This document shows, piece after piece, positions 24,192 to 33,132 of a stretch of DNA of 64,000 nucleotides (its first letter is position 1; each line of letters begins with the position of its first letter). A program made the position numbers and the translations under genes. Under the pieces are notes generated by a model. It was not told the origin of the DNA. It searched no databases and saw only the letters and a program-made list of their open reading frames with translations. The stretch is taken from positions 1-64,000 of the forward strand of contig JAZSAT010000023.1 of the NCBI GenBank assembly GCA_045602025.1. The letters run 5' to 3'. This DNA comes from RGIG5579 sp045602025. Its GTDB lineage: Bacteria; Bacillota; Clostridia; Oscillospirales; SIG627.

Positions 24192-25616
24192 ATGAAAAGA
24201 ATTGTTGCGTATCTTTTGGCAGTTATAACGATTCTGGCACTGTTTAGTGTGCCTGCGTTTGCCAGAGGTTACTCCCTTTCCATCCCCAAGACGGTATCTT
24301 CTCATAACCTTGAGGCATACGGTCTTCATACGATGGATGTGTATCAGGCGGATAAGGTTCCTACCATCGATGGCCGCGTTGATACCAACGAATATCCCGG
24401 TCCCAACGGAGGATGTTCTCTTTCTGCAGGCCCCGGAGATAATATGTGGATGTCTTCTTATCATAATGTGAAATCCTCTTCCGAAGACCAGAACGGCTTC
24501 TACGGCAGATTCGATTTTACCGATTATGTTCTTGAAGAAGATAAACCCAATTACATCAAAAACTATCTTACTTATGATGATGAGTATCTTTACTTTGCGG
24601 TAACTACAACCATTCCCGAAATTCGTATGACCATTGCAACCGACACCGAAAAGGGACTTTCCGGTATTGCAATTCGTGATCCGAACTGGTGGTTTGAGAC
24701 ATTTGTAAACTTTATGCAGACGGAAAATATCGCTTGTGCTCACTCCAATTCCCTTGCACAGACAAGATACGTGCTGAATAAGTACGATTATCACAGCACT
24801 GCGGTCAATGTTTCTTTCACTGCCCGTACTGCAAGATTGCTTGAAAGCCAGACTGCAAATAAGGCAGTTGCCGTAAAATACACCGAGTGGATCGACGACG
24901 ATCTTGGTATCAAGTGGGACAGCATCACTTATAAGAGAGCTGAAAACTTTTCTTATCAGGTAACGGTGCTTGATGATGGCAGATGGAAGATCACCTTTGA
25001 AGGAAGACAGCCCTTGGGTGATGTTCTCCGTATTACCGATGTAGAGTATGAAGACGGAACTCCCATCGATTATGTTCCCGAATGGGGTGCCTGGGGTGTT
25101 GCCCTTCGTCTCCAGTCCTCCGGTAATATCGATAGCTCAGCTCCCGACGGAACAGATGTTATCCTGAAGAGAGACGATGTCATTTACGCCCAGACTATGC
25201 TCCCCGGTTACGGCGCAGCCCGCACCGGTAAGAACAGCTATCTGAACGGTTATCTTTTCCACAATACAGTCTCCAATGCTATCAACTCCAGCTTTGGTGC
25301 GAATGTTAACTTCTTGATGAATCCCGTCCATTTCCTTGGAAAATACGACGAGACTTTCAATTATGACGGTGTTTATTCTCAGGCAACCGGTTCTACCATT
25401 GTAGCAACCACAAGCCGTATTACCCGTAATCGCACTCCCATCCTTACCAGTGGTGTTCGCGGCGTGAACTACCGTGTGATCGGTGTTGCAACTTCTGCTG
25501 CAAGCGCAACCGGCGACAACATTACCTTGACCGTCGTTCTTTCGGCAGTGATGCTTTTGTGTGCTATGACTGCTGTGGTGGTTGTCTTGATGAAAAAGCG
25601 TTCTTCCCACATGTAA
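24192..25616 (+). CDS. secreted surface protein with TGD-type sorting tail (paralogue 1)
   Basis: Secreted protein (474 aa) of no firmly assigned function. A signal peptide ends near residue 24 (VPAFA-RG). A beta-rich body starts with NLEAYGLHTMDVYQADKVP and IDGRVDTNEYPG, later NYLTYDDEYLYFAV, a pattern like CBM9/DOMON-type carbohydrate-binding folds. The C-terminus has SATGDN, a hydrophobic helix and KKRSSHM, a sortase-type sorting signal with TGD in place of the LPXTG core. AAGGAG precedes the start. It is paralogous to the next two genes. The binding role is inferred from the fold-like pattern only. Confidence 0.7.
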   Translation: MKRIVAYLLAVITILALFSVPAFARGYSLSIPKTVSSHNLEAYGLHTMDVYQADKVPTIDGRVDTNEYPGPNGGCSLSAGPGDNMWMSSYHNVKSSSEDQNGFYGRFDFTDYVLEEDKPNYIKNYLTYDDEYLYFAVTTTIPEIRMTIATDTEKGLSGIAIRDPNWWFETFVNFMQTENIACAHSNSLAQTRYVLNKYDYHSTAVNVSFTARTARLLESQTANKAVAVKYTEWIDDDLGIKWDSITYKRAENFSYQVTVLDDGRWKITFEGRQPLGDVLRITDVEYEDGTPIDYVPEWGAWGVALRLQSSGNIDSSAPDGTDVILKRDDVIYAQTMLPGYGAARTGKNSYLNGYLFHNTVSNAINSSFGANVNFLMNPVHFLGKYDETFNYDGVYSQATGSTIVATTSRITRNRTPILTSGVRGVNYRVIGVATSAASATGDNITLTVVLSAVMLLCAMTAVVVVLMKKRSSHM

Positions 25617-25633
25617 ATTTATCAGAAAGTGAA

Positions 25634-25666
25634 TCAGCGGTTCAATGAGAACCGCTGAATTTTTTT
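25634..25666 (+). terminator. terminator abutting the start of the second surface-protein gene
   Basis: TCAGCGGTTC / GAACCGCTGA stem with an AATGA loop; the T-run ends at 25666 and the next ATG is at 25667. Confidence 0.88.
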
Positions 25667-27136
25667 ATGAAACATCTTACTTCTTTGCTACTTGCTGTTT
25701 TTGTTGTATTTTCTTGCTTTTCGCCTGTTTTTGCCGAAAAAATGGATCTTTCCGACCTTTCCACCTTCGGTATTTTACCGATGAAGGGGGAGCGTGCTGA
25801 AAATGTTCCGACACAGGATGGAAAGATTTTATCGGGTGAGTATCCTTTGCCCCATGTTTCCGATGAAAAAAGCGGCCTTGCGGTAGTTTCTTCATATGAG
25901 AATCTATTAATAGAAAAAGCAGAGAAATTAAAGCCTGTACAAGAAAGCTATTTGTCCTTGGATGACAAATATATTTATTGCGGTCTTCGGCTGAAAATGA
26001 ATACCGAAGAGGCAATCGGTGTATATAAAAAGAATTTAGGCTATGTTTACCCGGTTTTGTTTTCCATAAGTCTTTCTTCGGGGAATCATCCTGCGAACAG
26101 ATGCTCTTTTTTGAGCAACACCTATTACTTTTCCGCAGAAACGGGAGAATGTGTTGGAGTAAGCGGCGAGCGTATTGCTCGCAGTGTTGAAAATGATACA
26201 GAGATTGCCTGTCGCATTTCAAATGTGGGGGGAATTCATTATAATGAGGCTTATAAAGACGAAAACGATGTGCTTTGGAATGCGGATTATTATGAAAAGC
26301 ACGCAGCATTCAGGATCGAAAAGGAATCGGGTGTGACGGTGATAACCGCTGAGATCCTTCTTCCCATAGGAGATGCTTTGCTTTCGGTTCCTGCATCTGA
26401 GAGGAGTCTTGTTGCCGATCAATTGCAGAAAAGGAAAGAGACGCTTTGCGGTAGCTTTCTGTCACAGGTAGGTGTTTTTGCAAGCGGTGACAAAGTAGTG
26501 CTTGGTCTTCCGACCGCGCAGACATATTCCGTTTTGCAGGAAGGGGGAAGCTTAAAAGAATATTTGAAAGAAAACTATGAGACACCCAAAAGCGGCCTTT
26601 TTCTTCCGGATTTTTTGCCGATCCCTCTCTGCTTTTTTTGTAAAAACGCTTCTGAAGAGAGCAAAAAGACCGTAGAAAAGTCGGAAACGGAGTCTTTTGT
26701 AAGCAATAGCAAAGGAGAAAATCAAGGGCATGATGCATCTACAGCAAAGTCTTCGGAAAAAAGCCCTCCTGTTTCAAATGAAGCTACAAGCTTCGAAAAA
26801 ATAACAAAAACAGAAAAAGAATCAGTTTTTCCTGAGAAAGCAGAAGAAAATGAAATTTTATCTTCGGAACAAGAAAATGATGAATCGGTTTTTGATTACC
26901 TGCCCGGGGAAGGGGATGTATTGCCGGAGGAAACGGAAATCCTTTATCTTTCTCAAAGTGAAAAAAATTCTTCTGAAAGCGAAGGGTCCCTTCTTGGATC
27001 GACCCTTACTTTTCTTGCAGGTGTTTTCCTGTTTGCTGCTATGATCGTGCTTGTTTTTTTCGTGAGGGAAAGAAGCGGTGAAAAGAAAGATTCGGAAAAC
27101 AAACCAAAAAGCTCAAAAAAAGCAAAAAAAGGATGA
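25667..27136 (+). CDS. secreted single-pass surface protein (paralogue 2)
   Basis: Second member of the tandem family (489 aa), the most divergent. A signal peptide ends near residue 24 (PVFA-EK). The shared body shows DLSTFGILPMKG, DGKILSGEYPLP and SYLSLDDKYIYCG, aligning with the landmarks of its neighbours. Unlike them it has a long Ser/Glu/Lys-rich, low-complexity stalk (about 325-435), then a membrane helix and a Lys-rich tail, with no TGD sorting motif, so it is probably membrane-anchored. The ATG follows a terminator T-run directly and has no ribosome site; no alternative start preserves the signal peptide. Confidence 0.65.
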   Translation: MKHLTSLLLAVFVVFSCFSPVFAEKMDLSDLSTFGILPMKGERAENVPTQDGKILSGEYPLPHVSDEKSGLAVVSSYENLLIEKAEKLKPVQESYLSLDDKYIYCGLRLKMNTEEAIGVYKKNLGYVYPVLFSISLSSGNHPANRCSFLSNTYYFSAETGECVGVSGERIARSVENDTEIACRISNVGGIHYNEAYKDENDVLWNADYYEKHAAFRIEKESGVTVITAEILLPIGDALLSVPASERSLVADQLQKRKETLCGSFLSQVGVFASGDKVVLGLPTAQTYSVLQEGGSLKEYLKENYETPKSGLFLPDFLPIPLCFFCKNASEESKKTVEKSETESFVSNSKGENQGHDASTAKSSEKSPPVSNEATSFEKITKTEKESVFPEKAEENEILSSEQENDESVFDYLPGEGDVLPEETEILYLSQSEKNSSESEGSLLGSTLTFLAGVFLFAAMIVLVFFVRERSGEKKDSENKPKSSKKAKKG

Positions 27137-27175
27137 TTTTTCCTTTTGCTTTTGTACAAAGTGTTTGATTTTCTA

Positions 27176-27204
27176 TTGACATAAAATTTTGAAAATGTTA
27201 TAAT
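27176..27204 (+). promoter_or_regulatory. consensus promoter of the third surface-protein gene
   Basis: TTGACA (27176-27181), 17-bp spacer, TATAAT (27199-27204): a full sigma-A consensus, suggesting strong constitutive expression. Confidence 0.85.
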
Positions 27205-27233
27205 GAGCATAGATTTATAAGGAGATTTATGCA

Positions 27234-28814
27234 ATGAAAAAAATCATTTCTGTTGTTCTTGCGATTTGTTTTGTTGTCGGTGCATTTTGTATGCCGGTAG
27301 CAGCAACTTACGCAAATCAAACCTCCACTGCTTATATTCAGCTGGGCACAACAGCTCACGATCTGCGTGCGTACGGTTTGCACACCTTTGTATCTAATTA
27401 TATTCACGGAGCTGCTCCCGTTATGGACGGTGTGATCAGTACGGACGAATATAACAGCGGCAATGTGCCTTCCGATACTGCCAAGATCGGCGACGGTCTT
27501 ACCCTTACCAACAACACCGGTACTTCCGATTATACTGCTGAGTATGGTGATAATTATAAGGATTTCACTGTAAAGACATATCTTTCTTACGATGATACCT
27601 ATGCATACATCGCGGAAGAGGTGACTTCAACCCAGCCTATTGAAAATACCAACAGCATGGGAAATACAACTCCTATCAATGTAAATGTTCGTTACGGTCT
27701 GAATCAGTCCGAGCTTCTTCCTGAATTTACAAGCCGTCTTTCCAATAGCTATTCTTATGATTTTGACGGAACGAATTTGGTTCTTTCCTCTCTGTCTTCT
27801 GCTGACAGAAATTATAAGAAGATGGACGGTATGTTGACTACATCTGTTGTTACTGACTACGAGGCTTATAACGACGGTGCTGTCACCTGGAATCGTGATG
27901 AATACAAGAAGCCCGAAAATGCGGCCTCTTCATACAAGGAGGACTCGAACGGTTATAAGTACATCTTTGAGTACCGAATTCCTCTTGCCGATGTGATCTA
28001 CTCTGCGACCGGCCGTTTCAACAAAGAAGATGTTGCAAGTCTGATCGCTTCCGATTTCTATGGCTCTTACTTCTTCCAGATCGCTGTTACAAAGACCGGC
28101 GGCGAGGATGCAAACAAGCAGTTCTTCCTTTCTACCGGCTATGCAGCAAATTCTCCCAAGCTTCCTTATTCTGCAAAATCCGCAGATGCCAAAGCAACCA
28201 CCTGGGCAAAAGCGGTAAAAGAGTATTGGACCGACGCTAACGGCGAAAGCCTTTCCGTTTCCAATATTCCTTCTCCTGTTTACCACGGCTCTAAGACCGC
28301 AGGCACTGTTACACTTCCTGCAGCAAGTCAGTTCCGTCCCGGTTTGAGCGGATACGGATTGAACGAAATTAAATCCGTTTTTGAGATTGGTTCCAAAGCA
28401 ACCTTTACCGTTACTCCTGACTGCGGGGAAAATACCGCTCCCGTAACCGGTGACCTTCGTGTGATTCCCACAAAGTTCCGTGTTCGTAACGGCTTTGATA
28501 CCAAGCTTTCCGGCACCTTTGCAGATGATCTGAAGACAGCAAGCTTTGATACAACAAATCTTCCCGTAGGTCTTTCTACTTTGGTAGTTACCTTTACGCA
28601 GCAAAGATTTGACGGTACAAATTGGGTAGATACCGGTGTTACCAAGAATCTGTCCCGTAACATCACCATTGCAGGAACTGTTTTGGGAAGTGCGGAACAG
28701 GGTGCTTCACAAACGGGCGACAGCCTGACCATCGCAATTGTAGCAGGTTCTGTTATGGTTCTTGCCGCAGTTACCGCAGGTGTTATCATTTTCCGCAAGA
28801 AGAGAAGCTTCTGA
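27234..28814 (+). CDS. secreted surface protein with TGD-type sorting tail (paralogue 3)
   Basis: Third member of the tandem family (526 aa). A signal peptide ends near residue 24 (VAA-TY). The body has HDLRAYGLHTF, MDGVISTDEYNSG and TYLSYDDTYAYIAE, and a second beta-rich, Ig-like region follows at about 370-490. The C-terminus SQTGDS, a hydrophobic helix and RKKRSF form a sortase-type sorting signal. AAGGAG sits about 8 bases upstream of the ATG and a consensus promoter about 35 bases upstream, so this may be an abundant surface protein. The ligand is unknown; CBM9/DOMON-like carbohydrate binding is an inference. Confidence 0.7.
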   Translation: MKKIISVVLAICFVVGAFCMPVAATYANQTSTAYIQLGTTAHDLRAYGLHTFVSNYIHGAAPVMDGVISTDEYNSGNVPSDTAKIGDGLTLTNNTGTSDYTAEYGDNYKDFTVKTYLSYDDTYAYIAEEVTSTQPIENTNSMGNTTPINVNVRYGLNQSELLPEFTSRLSNSYSYDFDGTNLVLSSLSSADRNYKKMDGMLTTSVVTDYEAYNDGAVTWNRDEYKKPENAASSYKEDSNGYKYIFEYRIPLADVIYSATGRFNKEDVASLIASDFYGSYFFQIAVTKTGGEDANKQFFLSTGYAANSPKLPYSAKSADAKATTWAKAVKEYWTDANGESLSVSNIPSPVYHGSKTAGTVTLPAASQFRPGLSGYGLNEIKSVFEIGSKATFTVTPDCGENTAPVTGDLRVIPTKFRVRNGFDTKLSGTFADDLKTASFDTTNLPVGLSTLVVTFTQQRFDGTNWVDTGVTKNLSRNITIAGTVLGSAEQGASQTGDSLTIAIVAGSVMVLAAVTAGVIIFRKKRSF

Positions 28815-28818
28815 TAAA

Positions 28819-28853
28819 AAAACAAAGCAGCAAAGGCTGCTTTGTTTTTTTCT
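28819..28853 (+). terminator. terminator of the third surface-protein gene
   Basis: AACAAAGCAGC / GCTGCTTTGTT stem followed by Ts. Confidence 0.92.
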
Positions 28854-28902
28854 TGCTTTTTTGATTCTTTTGTTATAAAATCAAGTAAAAGGAGGGGTGA
28901 AG

Positions 28903-29865
28903 ATGAATATCAAAATGGAGAATCTTCCGCAAGCTGCGGCAAGGTATCTTTCCTATAAGTTATCTATTCAGGGCGCAAGCGAAAAGACGGTTTATGAATA
29001 TAGCCTTGATCTGATGAATTTTTTTCGGTTTGTTTTTTCTGACCGAGCCGATGAAAACGGAAACATAGAGCTTTCCGATTTAAGTGACGATGATATTGCC
29101 TCAGTCACCTCTCAAAAAATATACGAATTTTTGCTTTATTCCGCCACGCAGAAGGGGAACGGCAATGCTCGCCGCGCCAGGATGCTCTCTTCCATCAAGG
29201 GCTTTTATAAGTTTTTGAATGTGAAGGAAAAAAGCATTGAAAATGATCCTACCAAGAATATAGATGCGCCAACGGTAAAGCATGCTCTTCCAAAATACCT
29301 TTCTGAGGATGAAAGCAGAAAGCTTTTGAATGCAGTCAATGATTTCGGAGAAAAGAATAAGCTTCGTGATCTTGTAATCATATCTTTATTTTTAAATTGC
29401 GGTATGCGAGTTTCGGAGCTTGCGGGGATCAGTATCTCCGATCTGTCGTCAGATCTTTCTCAGCTGATCGTAACGGGAAAAGGAAATAAGCAAAGACTTG
29501 TGTATCTGAACGAAACCTGCCAAAAGCATTTGAAAAACTATCTGGAAGAACGGCAAGGAATGATGTGTAAGGACAGCAAAGCTCTCTTTGTCAGCCGCAA
29601 TCACCAAAGGCTGTCCGTAAAAACGGTTCAGTGGCTTGTATATAAGTATCTGGATCTTGCAGGACTTGGAGATAAAGGTTATTCTGTCCATAAGCTCCGC
29701 CACACTGCCGCCACGCTTATGTACAGCACGGGAAAGGTGGATGTGAGAGTACTAAAGGATATTTTAGGTCACGAGCAGCTGAATACCACACAGATCTATA
29801 CACATTTAAGCGATGAACAAATGAAAAAAGCAATGAGTGAAAATCCCTTGAATCAAAAAGACTGA
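28903..29865 (+). CDS. tyrosine recombinase, XerC/XerD-like
   Basis: Site-specific tyrosine recombinase (320 aa). The N-terminal SAM-like domain (about residues 10-100) precedes a catalytic domain with Arg in CGMRVSELAG, Lys in VTGKGNKQRLVYL, VHKLRHTAATLM, LGHEQLNTTQIYTHL and its nucleophilic Tyr. Length and architecture match chromosomal Xer proteins that resolve chromosome dimers rather than phage integrases. The ATG at 28903 is chosen because GGAGGGG (28891-28897) is 5 bases upstream; a GTG at 28897 overlaps that site. No attachment sites or other mobile genes are nearby, so a housekeeping role is favoured. XerC versus XerD cannot be decided. Confidence 0.88.
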   Translation: MNIKMENLPQAAARYLSYKLSIQGASEKTVYEYSLDLMNFFRFVFSDRADENGNIELSDLSDDDIASVTSQKIYEFLLYSATQKGNGNARRARMLSSIKGFYKFLNVKEKSIENDPTKNIDAPTVKHALPKYLSEDESRKLLNAVNDFGEKNKLRDLVIISLFLNCGMRVSELAGISISDLSSDLSQLIVTGKGNKQRLVYLNETCQKHLKNYLEERQGMMCKDSKALFVSRNHQRLSVKTVQWLVYKYLDLAGLGDKGYSVHKLRHTAATLMYSTGKVDVRVLKDILGHEQLNTTQIYTHLSDEQMKKAMSENPLNQKD

Positions 29866-29920
29866 ATATTTTTTTCTTTTTTTGAAACAATATAAAAAAA
29901 CGAAAAAAGAAAGGTCAAGA

Positions 29921-30001
29921 ATGGATTTTCTCTTCGGGATCGTGATCGGAGGAATTATAGGCGTGTTTTTTATGTGCCTTCTCCAGGTCACAAGAGAATA
30001 A
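29921..30001 (+). CDS. 26-residue single-helix membrane peptide (DUF3789-like)
   Basis: A 26-aa ORF that is one hydrophobic helix: MDFLFGIVIGGIIGVFFMCL then LQVTRE. The G-x-x-G-x-x-G-V-F-x-M-C-L-x-Q-V pattern resembles the tiny DUF3789 proteins common in Clostridia; this match is from memory and unverified. AAAGGTC lies 6 bases upstream. It follows the recombinase by about 55 bases and ends at a strong terminator. Function unknown. Confidence 0.55.
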   Translation: MDFLFGIVIGGIIGVFFMCLLQVTRE

Positions 30002-30019
30002 GCAGATACAGGGGTATCT

Positions 30020-30054
30020 GAAAAAAGCCACCGACATTGTCGGTGGCTTTTTGC
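30020..30054. terminator. bidirectional terminator before gpmI
   Basis: AAAAAGCCACCGAC / GTCGGTGGCTTTTT stem with an ATT loop. It serves the small peptide gene (+) and gpmI (-). Confidence 0.92.
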
Positions 30055-30062
30055 TGCATTTT

Positions 30063-31706
30063 TTATTTTACCTCGATCATGCTTTCGTTCCACATTTCGG
30101 GTGCTTCAAAGCCCAAAAGGTTTGCTGCGGTAGCAGCAACATTGGAAAGACCGAATTCTCCTTCTTTTACCTTGTATGCATCTTTTGTGTTGTTGTCGTA
30201 GAAGATGCAGGGAACAGGGTTCAGGGTGTGGCTGGTTTTGGACTTAAAGGAGCCGTCCTTATTTTTCTTAGGTTCGCCCGTCTTCTTGTCAAGCTCCATC
30301 ATTTCATCTGCGTTACCGTGGTCAGCGGTGATCAGTGCAACGCCGCCTACCTCGTCCAAAGCAGAAAGAATTCTGTCAAGACAAAGGTCAAGGGCTTCCA
30401 TGCTGATAACGGTTGCCTTCATATTACCGGTGTGACCTACCATATCACCGTTGGGGAAGTTTGCACGTATAAATTTGTATTCGCCTCCGCGAATGGCGTC
30501 TACAAGCACATCGGTGATCTCGGCACACTTCATCCAGGGTCTCTGCTCAAAGGGCACTACATCGGAAGGAATTTCCATATAGGTCTCTTTTTCGTCGTCG
30601 TATTTACCGGATTTGTTGCCGTTCCAGAAGTAAGTTACATGACCGTATTTCTGGGTTTCGCTGACTGCAAGGGACTTAAAGGGTGCTTTTGCAAGGTATT
30701 CACCCATGGTATTGGTGATCTCGGGGGGAGCGACCAGATATACAGGGGGGATGTGAAGGTCGCCGTCATATTCCAGCATACCTGCATAGGAAGTTTTGGG
30801 GAAGCGAACTCTGTCAAAATAGGGGAAGTCTTCATCGCAGAAGGCTTTTGAGATCTCAATGGAACGGTCTCCGCGGAAGTTGAAGAAGATCACACCGTCA
30901 CCGTCTTCGATCGTACCGATCGCCTTGCCGTTTTCAGCAATGACAAAACCGGGCAGATCCTGGTCGATCACCTTCAGTTCGTTTCTATAGGTCTCAATGG
31001 CTTCTTTTGCATTAGCAAATTTTCTGCCTTCGCCAAGTACATGAATGTCCCAGCCTGCCTTTACCATCTGCCAGTTTGCTTCATAGCGGTCCATAGTAAT
31101 GTTCATTCTTCCGCCGCCGGAAGCGATCTTGGCATCAAAGGAGGCATCGCTTAAGGATGCGAGAAATTCCTCAAAGGGCTCTACATATTCAAGTGCACTG
31201 GTCTCGGCAACATCTCTTCCGTCAAGAAGAATGTGGCAGCGAACTTTTTTGATGCCCTCTTCTTTTGCTTCGGTGATCAAAGCCTTTAAGTGGTCAATGT
31301 GAGAGTGCACATTGCCGTCGGAGAAAAGCCCGATGAAATGCAGGGTGGAATCGTTTTCCTTCACGGTTCCGCTGACCTTTTTCCAGCCCTCGCCCTGATA
31401 GATCTTTCCACTATCGATGGAGTTGGAAACAAGCTTTGCACCCTGTGCGAAGATCTGACCGGAGCCAAGTGCATTATGGCCAACCTCGGAGTTACCCATA
31501 TCGTCATCGGAGGGGAGACCCACTGCGGTACCGTGTGCTTTCAGGCTGAGTGTGGGGTAGTCTGCCATCAAGCGATCCAGCGTAGGTGTTGCAGCTGCTT
31601 TTACAGCGTTGCCAACGGTCTTGGGATTCAGTCCCACACCGTCAAGCACCAGAACCACGACAGGGCCCTTTACATCGATTTTCTTTTTCATTTCCATAAG
31701 TTCCAT
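30063..31706 (-). CDS. gpmI: 2,3-bisphosphoglycerate-independent phosphoglycerate mutase
   Basis: Cofactor-independent phosphoglycerate mutase (547 aa), a Mn-dependent glycolytic enzyme interconverting 3- and 2-phosphoglycerate. VLVLDGVGLN carries the first metal Asp, MGNSEVGHNALGSGQ the nucleophilic Ser, FNFRGDRSIEIS the substrate site and ITADHGNADEM the second metal cluster. GAGG is 7 bases upstream of the ATG at 31706. It starts 21 bp after the COG4100-type gene and probably shares its promoter. It is slightly longer than typical, with an extra N-terminal extension. Confidence 0.95.
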   Translation of the reverse strand: MELMEMKKKIDVKGPVVVLVLDGVGLNPKTVGNAVKAAATPTLDRLMADYPTLSLKAHGTAVGLPSDDDMGNSEVGHNALGSGQIFAQGAKLVSNSIDSGKIYQGEGWKKVSGTVKENDSTLHFIGLFSDGNVHSHIDHLKALITEAKEEGIKKVRCHILLDGRDVAETSALEYVEPFEEFLASLSDASFDAKIASGGGRMNITMDRYEANWQMVKAGWDIHVLGEGRKFANAKEAIETYRNELKVIDQDLPGFVIAENGKAIGTIEDGDGVIFFNFRGDRSIEISKAFCDEDFPYFDRVRFPKTSYAGMLEYDGDLHIPPVYLVAPPEITNTMGEYLAKAPFKSLAVSETQKYGHVTYFWNGNKSGKYDDEKETYMEIPSDVVPFEQRPWMKCAEITDVLVDAIRGGEYKFIRANFPNGDMVGHTGNMKATVISMEALDLCLDRILSALDEVGGVALITADHGNADEMMELDKKTGEPKKNKDGSFKSKTSHTLNPVPCIFYDNNTKDAYKVKEGEFGLSNVAATAANLLGFEAPEMWNESMIEVK

Positions 31707-31727
31707 ATCTAATCCTCTTTCTTTCGG

Positions 31728-32984
31728 TTATTTTTCTGTTTTCAATACTTCTTCTGCAGCGGCAAGAATGCCAAGCTTTCCGCTTTCCCAGGTAAGACCG
31801 CCTTGCATGTATACCGTGAAGGGATAACGCATGGGAGCATCTGCGGATAGCTCAATGGAGGAGCCTTGCGTAAATGCACCTGCCGCCATAATCACGGGAT
31901 CCTGATAGCCGGGCATTGCCCAGGGAATCGGCGTTACATGACTGTCAATGGGAGATGCACTCTGCAGTCCCTTGCAAAAGGCTTCCACCTTTTTACCGTC
32001 TTTTAATGAGATCTGCTGAACGATATCAAAGCGCGCTTCTTTTGCGGTGGGAATCACATCGTATCCCATTCTTTCAAACAGTGCCGCAGAGAAAACAGCA
32101 GTTTTCATTGCCTGAGAAACCGTGTGTGGGGCATAAAAAAGTCCCTTGAACATTGCTTTTGTGTGGCCGAGGCTTGCACCGATCTCAAGCCCGATTCCGG
32201 GACAGGAGAAACGCTGCGCACAAAGAGATACCGCTTTTTCGCTTCCTGCAATGTATCCGCCGGTTTCGGCCATTCCGCCACCGGGATTCTTGATCAGGGA
32301 TCCAACGCAGAGATCTGCGCCGTAAAAGCACGGCTCGTGCTCCTCGCAAAATTCCGCATAGCAGTTATCAACAACTACAAACGCGTGGCTTCCCGCCTTT
32401 TTTACAAGCTCTACTGCCCTTTTTACAACGGCATTGCCCAGAGGTCTGCGGGTGCTGTATCCGGGGCTTTTCTGAAGATAGACCATTTTCACATCTTCTT
32501 TTTTCAGACGCGCCAAAATTTTTTCTTCATCCAAAAGGGAATCGGGAGTAAGAGGGATCTCCTCATACTTTACACCGAAATCCAAAAGGCTTCCGTTTCC
32601 TTTTTCTCCTTCGATTCCGATTACGGATTTCAAGGTATCATAAGGGGTTCCGCTGATCGCGAGCATGGTGTCACCGGGACGAAGCAATCCGAACAGTGCA
32701 ACCGTGATGGCGTGTGTTCCGGATAAAAGGCTGTGTCTGACAAAAGCGGCTTCTGCTTCAAATACACGGGCAAAGATCCGATCCAGAACCTCCCGCCCCA
32801 TATCGTCATATCCGTAACCGGTGGTAGGGTTGAAGCACTCGGTAGAAACCCTTTCTTCCCGAAAAGCTTCCAAAACCTTTTTTTGGTTGAGAAAGGCCAT
32901 TTCTTCGATTTTTTGGAATACGGAAGAAATCTCTTTTTCCGTATCCAAAGAAAGATTCATAAGTGATTGAGAAAAATTCAGCAT
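31728..32984 (-). CDS. PLP-dependent methionine gamma-lyase-like protein (COG4100)
   Basis: Aminotransferase-fold PLP enzyme (418 aa) of the COG4100 group, labelled methionine gamma-lyase-like or aluminium resistance protein in Firmicutes. GYGYDDMGREVLDRIFARVF and FVRHSLLSGTHAITVALFG near the N-terminus, FVVVDNCYAEF and SLIKNPGGGMAETGGYI (with the likely PLP Lys) are characteristic. The reaction has not been settled for the family. GAGGAAA precedes the start. It leads a two-gene operon with gpmI. Confidence 0.88.
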   Translation of the reverse strand: MLNFSQSLMNLSLDTEKEISSVFQKIEEMAFLNQKKVLEAFREERVSTECFNPTTGYGYDDMGREVLDRIFARVFEAEAAFVRHSLLSGTHAITVALFGLLRPGDTMLAISGTPYDTLKSVIGIEGEKGNGSLLDFGVKYEEIPLTPDSLLDEEKILARLKKEDVKMVYLQKSPGYSTRRPLGNAVVKRAVELVKKAGSHAFVVVDNCYAEFCEEHEPCFYGADLCVGSLIKNPGGGMAETGGYIAGSEKAVSLCAQRFSCPGIGLEIGASLGHTKAMFKGLFYAPHTVSQAMKTAVFSAALFERMGYDVIPTAKEARFDIVQQISLKDGKKVEAFCKGLQSASPIDSHVTPIPWAMPGYQDPVIMAAGAFTQGSSIELSADAPMRYPFTVYMQGGLTWESGKLGILAAAEEVLKTEK

Positions 32985-33017
32985 TGTTTCCTCGAATTTT
33001 TAAATAGATTTCTCTTT

Positions 33018-33046
33018 ATCATACCACAAAAAGGAAGTTCAATCAA
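33018..33046 (-). promoter_or_regulatory. promoter of the COG4100-gpmI operon
   Basis: Minus strand TTGATT (33041-33046), 17-bp spacer, TATGAT (33018-33023). Confidence 0.6.
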
Positions 33047-33077
33047 CAGTCTTTTTCCATTTTTACAGTATTTTTAT

Positions 33078-33106
33078 TTGACAAAAAAAGAAAATCGGGA
33101 TAATAT
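33078..33106 (+). promoter_or_regulatory. promoter of rsmE
   Basis: TTGACA (33078-33083), 17-bp spacer, TAATAT (33101-33106). Confidence 0.68.
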
Positions 33107-33132
33107 TAAAAAAATCAATGTTGGAGAATACT

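Noticed and set aside
28903..29865. Integrase of a mobile element
   Set aside because: The protein has housekeeping Xer length and architecture, and there are no attachment repeats, phage or plasmid genes around it.
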